Below, one piece after another: positions 16,928 through 26,825 of a stretch of DNA of 64,000 nucleotides. Source of the stretch: Phenylobacterium sp. J426 (lineage in GTDB: Bacteria; Pseudomonadota; Alphaproteobacteria; Caulobacterales; Caulobacteraceae); assembly GCF_024699945.1 (NCBI RefSeq), contig NZ_JAJOMY010000001.1, positions 2,046,001-2,110,000 on the forward strand, read 5' to 3'. Position 1 is the first letter of the stretch; every line of letters begins with the position of its first letter. Both the position numbers and the translations under genes were made by a program. The notes beneath the pieces were generated by a model. The model saw only the letters and a list, made by a program, of their open reading frames with translations. It was not told the origin of the DNA and searched no databases.

Positions 16928-16952
16928 ATCCAGACCCAACCTGCGCCCGTGA

Positions 16953-18812
<1,860 letters not shown>

Positions 18813-18831
18813 GACGCCCATCTCGGACGGC

Positions 18832-19311
18832 GTGGACACGCACCGCCTGCTGAAGGTCCAGTCGCCGGCCCTCCGTCTGGGAGGACGGCGGTTCGGGGCC
18901 CACACCTTCGTCGCGCACCAGGATGCCCAGGGCCGCATCGTCCGCGAGCTGCACGGCATCGCGCGCGGCCCCGGCGGCGCGCCGCTGCCGTTCCTGGGCG
19001 GTGTGGTCCCGTTCCGGCGCGAGGTGCTGTGGGGCGAGGACATCCCGCGCCGCACCGGCTTCTACGACCCGGCCCATCCGCAGGGGCCCCTGTTCGAAGG
19101 CTCGGCCGCCGAGGTCGCCGAACGTCTCGCCGCCGCCGAGGCCTGGCGGCAGGGGATCAACGCCCGCGCGCTGCGTTATCCGTGGCCCGCCGTCCGGTCC
19201 GGCAACTCCAACAGCTACTACGCCGCGCTGCTGGCGGCGATGGGCCTCGCGGACATCCGCCTGCCGGACGAGCTCTGGGCCCCCGGCGTACGCCGCCCGC
19301 TGGCCGCCTAG
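18832..19311 (+). CDS. Hypothetical protein downstream of thiC
   Basis: A 159-aa soluble protein with no signal peptide or membrane segment, starting at GTG 18832, 20 bp after thiC. The C-terminal half contains WPAVRSGNSNSYYAALLAAM. Conservation cannot be judged here. Codon use matches its neighbours and the frame ends in a CTAG shared with the converging methyltransferase gene. It could be co-transcribed with thiC and thus under the riboswitch. Function unknown. Confidence 0.65.
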   Translation: MDTHRLLKVQSPALRLGGRRFGAHTFVAHQDAQGRIVRELHGIARGPGGAPLPFLGGVVPFRREVLWGEDIPRRTGFYDPAHPQGPLFEGSAAEVAERLAAAEAWRQGINARALRYPWPAVRSGNSNSYYAALLAAMGLADIRLPDELWAPGVRRPLAA

Positions 19312-20043
19312 CGGCGGATCACCACCATAGAGTTGTCGCCCAACTGCACTGGCGGGCGATGAAGGGTGACCACCTCGTAGTTCAGCTGGGTGGTCTTCAG
19401 GTGGATGACCAGCTCGACCATCATGTCGATGGCGACATCCTCGATCACATAGAGCCCGCCGGGCTTCAGCCGGCGCAGGGAGTTCTCCAGCAGTGTGATC
19501 GCCGCCTGGGCGGTGTGCAGCCCGTCGTCGATCATCAGGTCGAAGTCGACGTCGCCCACCTGCTCCCACAGCCGCGCGATGGCCGCCGGGTCGGTCTGGT
19601 CGCACTGGAAGGTGCGGATCCGCTCCTCGGTGAACAGGATGTCCCCGTCAATGTCCGCGCCCACGATCTCGGCGTTCGGGAAGTAGCTGCGCCACAGCCT
19701 GAGCGATGCGCCCGGCTTGCCGGCTTCGCCCATGCTGGAGGCCAGCTCGGGGTTGTTCGTGCCCAGGCCGCACTCGAACACGTTCCGCACATGCTCGCGA
19801 CAGTGGCCGAACAGCCGCTCGTAGAAGTCGGCATAGGTGTGCGGCGCCCACTTGAACGGCCGCCCCTTCATCGAGAACGACCCCCTTGTCGGTCCCGTAA
19901 GCCTCGCACAGCGCCGTCAGATAGCTGTTCTTCTGCACGTTGTAGTGCACCCGGTAACTCCGGTCGAAGTTGGCCTCCAAGGTGTCGCCCACCGCCGCAT
20001 GCAGCATCAGGCCGCGGAGGTTCATCTTGATGAAGTCGGTCAT
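19308..20043 (-). CDS. Class I SAM-dependent methyltransferase-like protein (one frameshift)
   Basis: The N-terminus (MTDFIKMNLRGLMLHAAVGD to LCEAYGTDKG) and the main body (MKGRPFKWAPHTYADFYERL onward) join once one base is removed from the C-run at 19881-19885, giving about 244 aa. The Rossmann core has VFECGLGTNNPE, then EIVGADIDGDILF, and DFDLMIDDGLHTAQA. It ends with LKPGGLYVIEDV. This resembles sugar or small-molecule O-methyltransferases. The substrate is unknown. It converges with the thiC-linked gene. Confidence 0.75.
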
Positions 20044-20122
20044 GCGGGACGGTTAGCGCAAAGCCGGCCCCCCGCGCCACGGACCCGCTACACAACCCAC
20101 GGCTGGTGGAACCTGTTAATGA

Positions 20123-20137
20123 GTTCTGCTTTTGTTC
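20123..20137 (+). promoter_or_regulatory. LexA-type box before the zinc-ribbon gene
   Basis: GTTC (20123-20126), TGCTTTT, GTTC (20134-20137) is an exact GTTC-N7-GTTC site with a T-rich spacer almost identical to the one at 3848-3862. It lies 9 bp before ATG 20146. SOS control of the downstream gene is inferred from the motif alone. Confidence 0.5.
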
Positions 20138-20145
20138 TTTCCGTC

Positions 20146-20482
20146 ATGCCGCCAGCTCCGCCCGCCTCCGCCGCCAAGATGCGGCCGATCCCCGCCGCCG
20201 CCGAAGACAGCATCGGTGACTTCCAGAAGTATCCCGGCGCGCGCCTGCTGCTGGTCTGCGCCGCCTGTTCCTGGTGCAGGCCCTATAATCCGGAACGGGT
20301 CATCGCCCGCCTGCGCGAGCTGCGGACCGGCGGCTACGCCACCCGACCTCGTGGACTGCGCCCGCCGGGTCGGTTGGAACTGCCCGGCCTGCTCCCGGAT
20401 GCGCTGGCGGATGCAGTTCGCTTGGCCGCCCGGCCTCGACGAGCGCGAGGTTCGCCGCCTCGCCAACCGCTACCGCAACTGA
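20146..20482 (+). CDS. Small zinc-ribbon-like protein (one frameshift)
   Basis: Removing one base in the C-run 20342-20344 joins LVCAACSWCRPYNPERVIAR to DLVDCARRVGWNCPACSRM, a protein of about 111 aa. It has a CxxC-x-x-C cluster and a later C/CxxC pair that suggest one or two zinc sites. The C-terminus is basic (DEREVRRLANRYRN). The start may be 20146 or the ATG at 20179. The LexA-type box immediately upstream makes a DNA-damage role possible, but no function is known. Confidence 0.6.
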
Positions 20483-20556
20483 CGCTGCGCCCCTGCGGCG
20501 TCGGCGCCGACATCACGGGCCTGTGATCTCGCGCCGGCCGTGCTAAGGGGGCGGTG

Positions 20557-21613
20557 ATGCAGTCGGCAGCCCACCTCCAGGAGCGTCCAGGCACGCTCGT
20601 CTCGGTCCAGGTCCTCCGGGCGGTCGCCTGCCTGATGGTGCTGGTCCATCACGCCCGCAACCCGCGGCCCTGGCTGTTCGACCCTATGGTCGGCTGGAAC
20701 CTCACCACCGGCGTCGACATCTTCTTCGTCATCAGCGGCTTCATCATGTACGCCGCCGCCCGCGGCGACGCCCCGGCCGAGTTCATGCGCCGCCGCGTCA
20801 TCCGCATCGCGCCGCTCTACTGGATCGCCACGCTCACCTGGGCCGCCTGGCTCGCGCTGCGCGACCTGCCGACCCCGGACGCCAGCCATCTGTGGCTGTC
20901 GCTGGGCCTGATCCCGCACGAGAGCCCGATGCACGCGGGCACCGTCTGGCCGGTGCTGGTGCCCGGCTGGACGCTCACCTTCGAGATGGGCTTCTACCTG
21001 TTGTTCGCGCTCGGCCTCGCCGTGCGGCGTCTCGTGCCGGTGACCACGGTCGCCATCTGCGCCCTGGTCGCCGCGGGCTTCCTCTTCAAGCCCGAGGCGG
21101 CCGTCCTGCGGGCCTTCACCGGACCCATCCTGCTGGCCTTCCTGGCCGGGGTTTGGATCGCCTGGGCGCATGCGCGGGTTAGCTTCGCGCGGGCCTGGCC
21201 GCTGGCCGTCCTGGGGGGCCCTGGGCCTCGCCGTCCACGCCACCCCGCTCCTGGACCTGCCCAAGCTCTGGGTCGTGGCCTCCAGCGCCGCCCTCGTCGC
21301 CGGCGCGCTCGCCTTCGAGCCGATGCTGCGCGCCCGCCGCCCGAGGCTGCTGGAGCTGCTCGGCGACGCCAGCTACGCCATCTACCTGTTCCACACCCTC
21401 GTGCTGGCCATGGTCATGTGGCAGGGCCGCAAGCTGGCGCTGGAGGGCTGGCCCCAGTTCCTCGTGCTGATGGCGGTCGGCTGCGGCCTCTCCACCCTCG
21501 CCGGCGTCGCCATCCACCTGTGGATCGAGAAGCCGATGCTGAAGGTGCTGCTGCGCCTGCGCCTGCCCGGCCTCCCGGGACCGCGCCGGGCCGCCCCCGA
21601 AGCGGCGGGATAG
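20557..21613 (+). CDS. Acyltransferase family 3 (OafA-like) membrane protein, one frameshift
   Basis: About 351 aa with roughly ten membrane segments. Family motifs are LRAVACLMVLVHHARN with the catalytic His, DIFFVISGFIMYAAARG, and FMRRRVIRIAPLYWIATLTW. One G too many in 21213-21218 breaks the frame. Correction joins AWPLAVLGA to LGLAVHATPLL and restores the final segments (DASYAIYLFHTLVLAMVMW). Such proteins O-acylate surface polysaccharides or lipids. The ATG at 20557 lies behind AAGGGGG; a GTG at 20554 is equally possible. Confidence 0.85.
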
Positions 21614-21794
21614 ACGTCCCGCGCACCCGGAACGCCCCCCGTGCTTTTACGGGGTCCTGGAACAGCTTCGCCGTAATGGGATTGATCCCTCGCGCCGCAG
21701 CTTCCGGCGCTTGTCTGGTCGACGACGTCCCTCTGGCCCGCTGTCAGTCCCCGGCGCGCGCCAGGGGGATTGTCCCGAAGCGTTGTCGGAGCCC

Positions 21795-21995
21795 ATGGTT
21801 GACACCATCAGCATCTCTCCCGAAGGCCTGCGCTGGGCCGTCAAGCACAACGGCGGCGTGCTGGGGTTCGCCGAGACGGAGCAGGAAGCCCTCGGCGTCG
21901 CCCGCTCGCTGCTCGGCTGGCTGGACGAGCAGGGCCGCCTGGGCGAGCTCGTCACCGAATCCCGCTCCTGGGCGCCTCCGGGGTCCCAGGCTTAG
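21795..21995 (+). CDS. Short hypothetical protein
   Basis: A 66-aa soluble protein (starts MVDTISISPEGLRWAVKHNG). The stretch GFAETEQEALGVARSLLGWL suggests a beta-beta-alpha fold as in DUF2188-like small proteins, but similarity is weak. Start ATG 21795; no strong ribosome binding site. Codon use is consistent with a real gene. Confidence 0.5.
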   Translation: MVDTISISPEGLRWAVKHNGGVLGFAETEQEALGVARSLLGWLDEQGRLGELVTESRSWAPPGSQA

Positions 21996-22267
21996 CCCGC
22001 GAGGGCGATTCCCTCGGGCAGGGAGACCACGCCGCTGACGTCGCCCTCGCCGGCGATCGTCCGATCGGCCTGGGACCTCGGCAGCGGCGACTTCCACGAG
22101 CCTTCCCGATCGGCACCGCCTCCGCTGGATGTGCGGCCCATAGGTCACCATCCGCATCCAGCCGTCCGACTGCCGCGCCTCCGCGCACCTGATGAAATTC
22201 GCCTAGCGGTCGATTGCAGCCGTTGAGCCGGGCGCTGGAAGCGGGCCTTCGCCAGACCTCGCCGCTC
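21996..22267 (-). other. Gene-poor stretch with possible minus-strand gene remnant
   Basis: On the minus strand two short frames look protein-like: ARQSDGWMRMVTYGPH near 22140-22190, and RTIAGEGDVSGVVSLPEGIA ending with a stop near 21992. They are in different frames and no good start is visible. This could be a small frameshifted gene or a relic. I see no RNA gene or operator here. Confidence 0.25.
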
Positions 22268-22675
22268 CTAACGACGCACCACCTCACCATCCTCCTTCGT
22301 GAAGCTCTCGGGCTTTCGCTCCAGGAGGTCGAGCACAGCTTCGGACGGGCGCGTGAGCTTCGCGCCCAACGGCGTCACCACGATGGGCCGGTTCACCAGG
22401 ATGGGATGCCGGACCATGGCGTCGAGCAGCGCTTCGTCGCCCACGTCGGGCGCCAACAACCCGAGCTCCGCGGCCGGCGTACCCTTCTCCCGCAGGATGT
22501 CGCGTGGCTTCGCGCCCATAGCGGCCAACAACTCCATGAGCTGCGGCCTCGTCCAGCCCGCCTGTAGATATTCGATGACTGTGGGCGCGTAGCCAGCGGC
22601 CTCGACCATCGCCACGGTATTCCGTGACGTGCCGCAGGCGGGGTTGTGGAAAATGGTGATCGGGAAATCGGTCAT
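22268..22675 (-). CDS. arsC: Arsenate reductase (glutaredoxin-dependent)
   Basis: A 135-aa thioredoxin-fold enzyme reducing arsenate to arsenite. The catalytic Cys is in HNPACGTSRNTVAM, and the family basic residues appear in HPILVNRPIVVTPLGAKLTR. Start at the ATG complementary to 22673-22675; the longer upstream frame overlaps acr3 and is not needed. It is last in the arsR-acr3-arsC operon, 4 nt after acr3. Arsenite made here is exported by Acr3. Confidence 0.94.
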   Translation of the reverse strand: MTDFPITIFHNPACGTSRNTVAMVEAAGYAPTVIEYLQAGWTRPQLMELLAAMGAKPRDILREKGTPAAELGLLAPDVGDEALLDAMVRHPILVNRPIVVTPLGAKLTRPSEAVLDLLERKPESFTKEDGEVVRR

Positions 22676-22679
22676 CGGC

Positions 22680-23792
22680 CTACCTCGTGATGGCTGGCGC
22701 GCATTGGGAGGCCACACGCCGGACGGCCGCGCCGCGCTCGTACCAGCCCTTGGAACGGTTCACGATGGCCACGACGGTCAGCATCACCGGCACTTCGATC
22801 AGCACGCCAACCACGGTCGCAAGCGCCGCGCCCGACGAGAAGCCGAACAGGCTGATCGCGGCGGCCACGGCGAGTTCGAAGAAGTTGCTCGCGCCAATCA
22901 ACGCTGAAGGTCCGGCGACGCAATGGGCCTCGCCGGTGGCGCGGTTGAGCACATAGGCCAGGCCCGCATTGAAGTAGACCTGGATCAGGATTGGCACGGC
23001 GAGCATCGCGATGATGGCTGGCTGCGAAAGGATTTGCTCGCCCTGGAAGCCGAAGAGCAGGACGAGGGTGGCGAGCAGCGCCGTCAGCGACAGGGGGCCA
23101 ATACGGGCGAGCACGCGCTGCAACGCGGCCTCGCCGCCGCGCCCAAGCAAAAGACCTCGGAGCGCCTGAGCCAGCACCACGGGAACGATGATGTAGAGCC
23201 CGACCGACAGGAGCAGGGTCTGCCAGGGCACGGTGATCGCCGAGAGCCCGAGCAGCAGCCCGACGATGGGCGCGAAGGCCACGACCATGATGGCGTCGTT
23301 CACCGCGACCTGGCTGAGCGTGAAGTGCGGCTCGCCCCGGGTCAGGTTGCTCCAGACGAACACCATCGCCGTGCAAGGGGCCGCCGCAAGCAGGATAAGC
23401 CCGGCGATGTAGCTGTTGATTTCACCGGCTGGCAGAAAGGGCCGGAACAGATAGCCGATGAAGAGCGCGCCCAGCGCCGCCATCGAGAAGGGCTTCACGG
23501 CCCAGTTGACGAAGAGCGTCACGCCGATTCCCCGCCAGTGCTGGCCGACCTGGCGCATCGCGCCGAAGTCCACCTTCATGAGCATGGGGATGATCATCAG
23601 CCAGATGAGCACCGCCACGGGCAGGTTGACCTTGGCGATCTCGGCGGAGCCCACGGCGCGGAATGCGGCCGGGAACAGGTGGCCTAGCGCTACGCCGGCT
23701 ACGATGCATAGCGCCACCCAGATCGTCAGGAAGCGCTCGAAGCGGGACATCGCCTTGGGGCCGTCGGCCGGGGCGGGCGGTTCGATGGTCAT
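22680..23792 (-). CDS. acr3: Acr3-type arsenite efflux permease
   Basis: A 370-aa, ten-segment inner-membrane transporter. Diagnostic stretches include MIIPMLMKVDFGAM, NWAVKPFSMAALG, AAPCTAMVFVWSNLTRGEP with the essential Cys, and QVAVNDAIMVVAFAPIV. It exports arsenite using the proton-motive force. The start ATG (23790-23792) lies 8 nt after the arsR stop and the gene ends 4 nt before arsC, so all three are co-transcribed. Confidence 0.95.
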   Translation of the reverse strand: MTIEPPAPADGPKAMSRFERFLTIWVALCIVAGVALGHLFPAAFRAVGSAEIAKVNLPVAVLIWLMIIPMLMKVDFGAMRQVGQHWRGIGVTLFVNWAVKPFSMAALGALFIGYLFRPFLPAGEINSYIAGLILLAAAPCTAMVFVWSNLTRGEPHFTLSQVAVNDAIMVVAFAPIVGLLLGLSAITVPWQTLLLSVGLYIIVPVVLAQALRGLLLGRGGEAALQRVLARIGPLSLTALLATLVLLFGFQGEQILSQPAIIAMLAVPILIQVYFNAGLAYVLNRATGEAHCVAGPSALIGASNFFELAVAAAISLFGFSSGAALATVVGVLIEVPVMLTVVAIVNRSKGWYERGAAVRRVASQCAPAITR

Positions 23793-23800
23793 CGGAGGGC

Positions 23801-24139
23801 TCAGGCTGCGCAGCAGTCGCGGGCCACCGTGGCGAGCGGACCGCAGATCTCGGGCGATCCCGCGCAACAGTCCTCCATCAGGAAGGCGAGCAAATCGCGC
23901 ATGGAGCCGTACTCGGCGGTGTAGATGATCGACCGTCCCTCCCGGCGGGAGTTCACTAAGCCGGCCTGCGCGAGGATGTTGAGGCTCGCTGAAAGGGTGT
24001 TCGGGAGCACGTCCATCTGCCGGGCGATCTCCCCGGCCGGCAGTCCTGCGCCCCCCGCTTGCACCAACAGGCGGAAGACACCCAGGCGGCCCTCGTGGGC
24101 TAAGGCGGACAGCGCGGTCACGGCGGCTTTCGTTTCCAT
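23801..24139 (-). CDS. arsR: ArsR-family arsenic-responsive repressor
   Basis: A 112-aa winged-helix repressor (LPAGEIARQMDVLPNTLSAS as HTH; EGRSIIYTAEYGSMRDLL as wing). Cysteines at the C-terminus (EDCCAGSPEIC and ARDCCAA) can bind arsenite, a placement unlike E. coli ArsR but seen in other ArsR branches. It heads the arsR-acr3-arsC operon. Its start codon lies inside an inverted repeat (24138-24161) that recurs before arsI, so it probably represses both divergent units. Confidence 0.93.
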   Translation of the reverse strand: METKAAVTALSALAHEGRLGVFRLLVQAGGAGLPAGEIARQMDVLPNTLSASLNILAQAGLVNSRREGRSIIYTAEYGSMRDLLAFLMEDCCAGSPEICGPLATVARDCCAA

Positions 24140-24161
24140 ATTTCCTGATTACCCGAAATAT
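24138..24161. promoter_or_regulatory. ArsR operator, arsR side
   Basis: ATATTTC (24138-24144), N10, GAAATAT (24155-24161) is a perfect 7-bp inverted repeat. It overlaps the arsR start codon and ribosome binding site, so repressor binding would block its own operon. An identical architecture occurs at 24438-24461. Confidence 0.75.
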
Positions 24162-24192
24162 ACGACCGATTGAAGACGCTAGGGGCGGGCGC

Positions 24193-24422
24193 ATGCTGAC
24201 CTTGTGCCGGCCTGCGCGGCTCGGAGACGCTGCCGTCATCGCGGCGGGGTCGGGCTCCGGAAGCTCCCGGGCCGCCTCTTCCCTGAGACGGCGCCGGCTT
24301 GGGGCCCACGGAGCCCAAGGGCTTCAGGACCTCTGGGCGTGCATGAGAAGCACGGCAAGCTCGGCGGCGTGTGGCGCGACTGCGTGGTGATGGAGCGGCT
24401 GATCCCGGAAAATGTGACCTGA
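24193..24422 (+). pseudogene. arsN-like N-acetyltransferase relic with internal deletion
   Basis: The first codons (MLTLCRPARLGDAAVIAA) match the N-terminus of GNAT-type arsinothricin/phosphinothricin acetyltransferases. The last ones (LGVHEKHGKLGGVWRDCVVM then ERLIPENVT, in another frame) match their C-terminus. Only about 230 bp lie between start and stop, whereas the family needs about 500, so the acetyl-CoA-binding core is missing. One further frameshift lies near 24330. It sits inside an arsenic cluster, where arsN genes normally occur. Confidence 0.6.
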
Positions 24423-24437
24423 CGCATTGACGAATCC

Positions 24438-24461
24438 ATATTTCCAGAATAATCGAAATAT
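24438..24461. promoter_or_regulatory. ArsR operator, arsI side
   Basis: ATATTTC (24438-24444), N10, GAAATAT (24455-24461) repeats the half-sites and spacing of the operator at 24138-24161. It ends about 20 bp before the arsI start and just before its GGAGGA ribosome binding site, so arsI is very likely in the same ArsR regulon. Confidence 0.75.
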
Positions 24462-24481
24462 AGATCGAAGGAGGATTACCC

Positions 24482-24970
24482 ATGCAACGCATGCACCTGC
24501 ACGTCAGCGTCCCTGACCTCGCCCAATCCATCCGCTTCTACGAGACGCTCTTCGGCGCGCCGCCCAGCGTGGTGAAGGACGACTACGCCAAGTGGATGTT
24601 GGACGATCCTCGTGTGAACTTCGCCATCTCCCAGCGCGCCACAGCAGCGGCCGGCGTGGATCACATCGGCATTCAGACGGACACGCCGGAAGAGCTTCAA
24701 GCCTTGTCCTTGCGCCTGAAGTCGGCTGGCGCGGACACCTTTGATCAGGAGGCGACGACGTGCTGCTACGCGAAATCCGACAAGACCTGGGTGAACGATC
24801 CGGCGGGCGTACGTTGGGAGACGTTCTACACCTTCGGTGAGGCGACCACGTACGGCGAAGACCCGTCGGCCGCAGCACTCGCTCCCCCCGCAGCGCTCGC
24901 TCCCGCCGCTGCGGCTTGCTGCGGAAGCGCGGCGCAGCCGAAGCAAGAAGCCGCGGCCTCCTGCTGCTGA
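24482..24970 (+). CDS. arsI: ArsI/CadI-family vicinal-oxygen-chelate metalloenzyme
   Basis: A 162-aa protein with two beta-alpha-beta-beta-beta modules. MQRMHLHVSVPDLAQSIRFY gives the first metal ligand region, and VDHIGIQTDTPEEL the second. The ArsI/CadI signature TTCCYAKSDKTWVNDPAG carries the cysteine pair that binds trivalent organoarsenicals. WETFYTFGE contains the third ligand. It cleaves the C-As bond of methylarsenite or aromatic arsenicals. The Ala-rich tail ends with two more Cys pairs (ACCG and SCC). GGAGGA lies just upstream of ATG 24482. Control is probably by ArsR. Confidence 0.92.
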   Translation: MQRMHLHVSVPDLAQSIRFYETLFGAPPSVVKDDYAKWMLDDPRVNFAISQRATAAAGVDHIGIQTDTPEELQALSLRLKSAGADTFDQEATTCCYAKSDKTWVNDPAGVRWETFYTFGEATTYGEDPSAAALAPPAALAPAAAACCGSAAQPKQEAAASCC

Positions 24971-24984
24971 CCGGATCTCGCAAC

Positions 24985-25011
24985 GGCCTCGGGCACACAT
25001 CGCCCGAGGCC
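24985..25011 (+). terminator. Strong hairpin after arsI
   Basis: A 10-bp perfect stem (24985-24994 with 25002-25011) with a 7-nt loop lies 15 bp after the arsI stop. It has no T tract, so it may protect the 3' end or act as a weak or factor-assisted terminator. Nothing recognisable occupies the remaining space to 25178. Confidence 0.4.
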
Positions 25012-25177
25012 TCTAGCGTCGGCGAGGGCCAAAGGCATGAGCAGCCGGCCCGTCCTGGCGTTGGATCGCCGGTCACAACAACATTCCTACAGCTCGTAGC
25101 GGAGGCGCCGCGCCCCGCGAGCCCGCCTGCCTGCCGACCGCCTCTCGGCGGATCCTACGACTGTCCGCCGTCGACCC

Positions 25178-26146
25178 TCAGTGGATCTTTCCTCGCCGGG
25201 CTCCCGCGCCCTGAGGGCTCCGCGCGAGGCGTTCTTCGATCCGCTGGACGGTGGCGGGGTCGGCGGAGGTGCGGGCGGCCTCAAGCAGCTCTTCACGCGC
25301 CTGCGCCAGGTGGACCGCCGCCAGCGCCTCGATGTCCGCCGGATCCGGAGCCTGGTCGAAGCCCGGAAGCAGGGCGGCGAGCCGCGCCTCGGCGGCCGAT
25401 CGGCGGTCGCGCTCGGCCGCGCGTTCAGCCTCCTCGGCCCGCATCATCGCGGCCGCGACCGCCGGCGCATCCGTTCGCGCCGCAAGATCGGCGGCTTCGT
25501 CCCAGGCGAGGGCCGCCGTGAGGACCTCGAGGCGGGCCAGCGGGCCGTCGCGGGGATCGAAGTCGACGACGCTCCGCGCCGCCTGCAGTTCGCCCAGGCG
25601 GGCGTAGGCGTTCGCCAGGGCGGCGATCTCCACCTGTACGATCGGGTCCGACCGCAGGCGGGCAAGCTCGGCCTTCCAGGCGTCCGCCGCCGCCAGCGCC
25701 AGCGCCCGGGACGGTCGCGGGCCGTCCGAGGGGGCCTTGTCGAGGGAACGGGCGACGAGCTGGGCATAGGCGACGGTTCTCGGCGACACCGTCTGCATAT
25801 CGGCCATCAGGCGCGGGAGAAGGGGCGTGCGTCCTTCGAGCTGGGCGATGGGGCGCAACGCGGCCGCCGGCGCATGGCCTGAAGCCTCCGCCAGGATCGC
25901 CGCATCCACCGCCGCGTCACTGGCCTCAAGCTGCCGGGTCAGCTCAGCGAACAGCCTGTCCGGATGGTCTGCCCCAGCGGCCGTCCGCCGCTGCTGGTCC
26001 TGGCGCTGCAGGTTGTCGAGAACCTCGGACAGCGCTTCCACGGCCGCAGGCGAGGGCGCGGAGCTCGGAGCTCCCGGCGCGGGCTGGGCTTGGGCCGCAA
26101 CGCCGGCGGCGAGGAGCAGCAGTAAGGACAAGGCCGCTGTTCGCAT
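25178..26146 (-). CDS. Secreted alanine-rich helical protein of unknown function
   Basis: A 322-aa exported protein: signal peptide from the ATG at 26144-26146 (MRTAALSLLLLLAAGVAAQA), then an almost wholly alpha-helical, Ala/Glu/Arg-rich body (for example MMRAEEAERAAERDRRSAAE). The repeating helices suggest a TPR-like or solenoid fold, but no canonical TPR consensus is clear. A longer N-terminus is possible but would bury the signal peptide. No neighbours in the same operon; the next gene upstream is 80 bp away in the same orientation. Confidence 0.65.
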   Translation of the reverse strand: MRTAALSLLLLLAAGVAAQAQPAPGAPSSAPSPAAVEALSEVLDNLQRQDQQRRTAAGADHPDRLFAELTRQLEASDAAVDAAILAEASGHAPAAALRPIAQLEGRTPLLPRLMADMQTVSPRTVAYAQLVARSLDKAPSDGPRPSRALALAAADAWKAELARLRSDPIVQVEIAALANAYARLGELQAARSVVDFDPRDGPLARLEVLTAALAWDEAADLAARTDAPAVAAAMMRAEEAERAAERDRRSAAEARLAALLPGFDQAPDPADIEALAAVHLAQAREELLEAARTSADPATVQRIEERLARSPQGAGARRGKIH

Positions 26147-26227
26147 CCGAACATTCCTGCACAGCTCGGGAGGGCTTGCCATCCTGCGCCGTTCGGAGGC
26201 GGCCTGGCGCCGCCCCATGGTCGGTCG

Positions 26228-26449
26228 CTAGTCGCGGCTCTTGGCGCCGGCTTCGGCCTTCTCGGGCGCCGGCCACACGCGCACCGCCACGGCCACGCTG
26301 ATCGAGCCGATCACGGCCGCGGCTGCGCCGCCCCATTGGAACAGGTTCATGCCGACGGCGGCGAAGTGGCCCGCCGTTGCGCCCGACAGCAGCACAAGAC
26401 CCGCCGAGGCCCACTCGGCCACCAGCTGCTTGCTGATCGGTTCGGACAT
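26228..26449 (-). CDS. Small two-segment membrane protein
   Basis: A 73-aa protein from the ATG at 26447-26449 (MSEPISKQLVAEW). It has two hydrophobic stretches (ASAGLVLLSGATAGHFAAVG and AAAAVIGSISVAVAVRVW) and a charged tail. It is probably in the inner membrane. Function unknown. An upstream, longer frame has no support. Confidence 0.55.
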   Translation of the reverse strand: MSEPISKQLVAEWASAGLVLLSGATAGHFAAVGMNLFQWGGAAAAVIGSISVAVAVRVWPAPEKAEAGAKSRD

Positions 26450-26574
26450 GCGGAACTCCCCACGGACGGTCGGCCGGATGGTCGGCGGCTGGATATGACG
26501 TGCCGCCGGTGAATGCCAAATGACGGCGCGGCGCGCGATGCGACCCGAGCGCGCATCGCCCAGATGCGCCACTA

Positions 26575-26691
26575 GCGTATTTTCCCGTGAGGCGACAGGA
26601 CGCCGTCGCAATTTCCCCTGCGGGTTGTATATCGAGGGGGTCGAAACGGTACTTCGCCCGGCGCGCCCCCAAGGACGCCGGGCGTTTTTTT
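26575..26691 (+). ncRNA. Candidate small RNA ending in an intrinsic terminator
   Basis: A textbook terminator at 26656-26691 lies in a region with no plus-strand gene upstream; both neighbouring genes are on the minus strand. The terminator must therefore serve a plus-strand transcript without an ORF, perhaps beginning near 26575. Within it, C-rich (TTTCCCCTGC) and G-rich (GAGGGGGTCG) blocks could pair with each other. The 5' end is a guess and I recognise no Rfam family. Confidence 0.4.
26656..26691 (+). terminator. Intrinsic terminator with T7 tract
   Basis: GCCCGGCG (26656-26663) pairs perfectly with CGCCGGGC (26676-26683) around a 12-nt loop and is followed by G and seven T (26685-26691). 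Orientation is plus. No upstream protein-coding gene on this strand explains it. Confidence 0.85.
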
Positions 26692-26749
26692 GGCCCGTTG
26701 CTTTGCCCGACGACGCGCCACGCGGCCTGGACCGATCCAAGCATGTGAA

Positions 26750-26780
26750 GAGGGCGGCGCCCGGACCGGACGCCGCCCTC
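26750..26780 (-). terminator. Hairpin terminator-like element 3' of the minus-strand gene
   Basis: GAGGGCGGCG (26750-26759) pairs with CGCCGCCCTC (26771-26780), an 11-nt loop between. It lies 45 bp past the stop of the gene ending at 26826. On the minus strand it is followed by TTCAC, a poor T tract, so it is a weak terminator or an RNA-stabilising stem. Confidence 0.45.
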
Positions 26781-26825
26781 CTGATCCCCTCCGGCGAGGG
26801 GGCCCCAACGGAAACGCGTGGCCGC

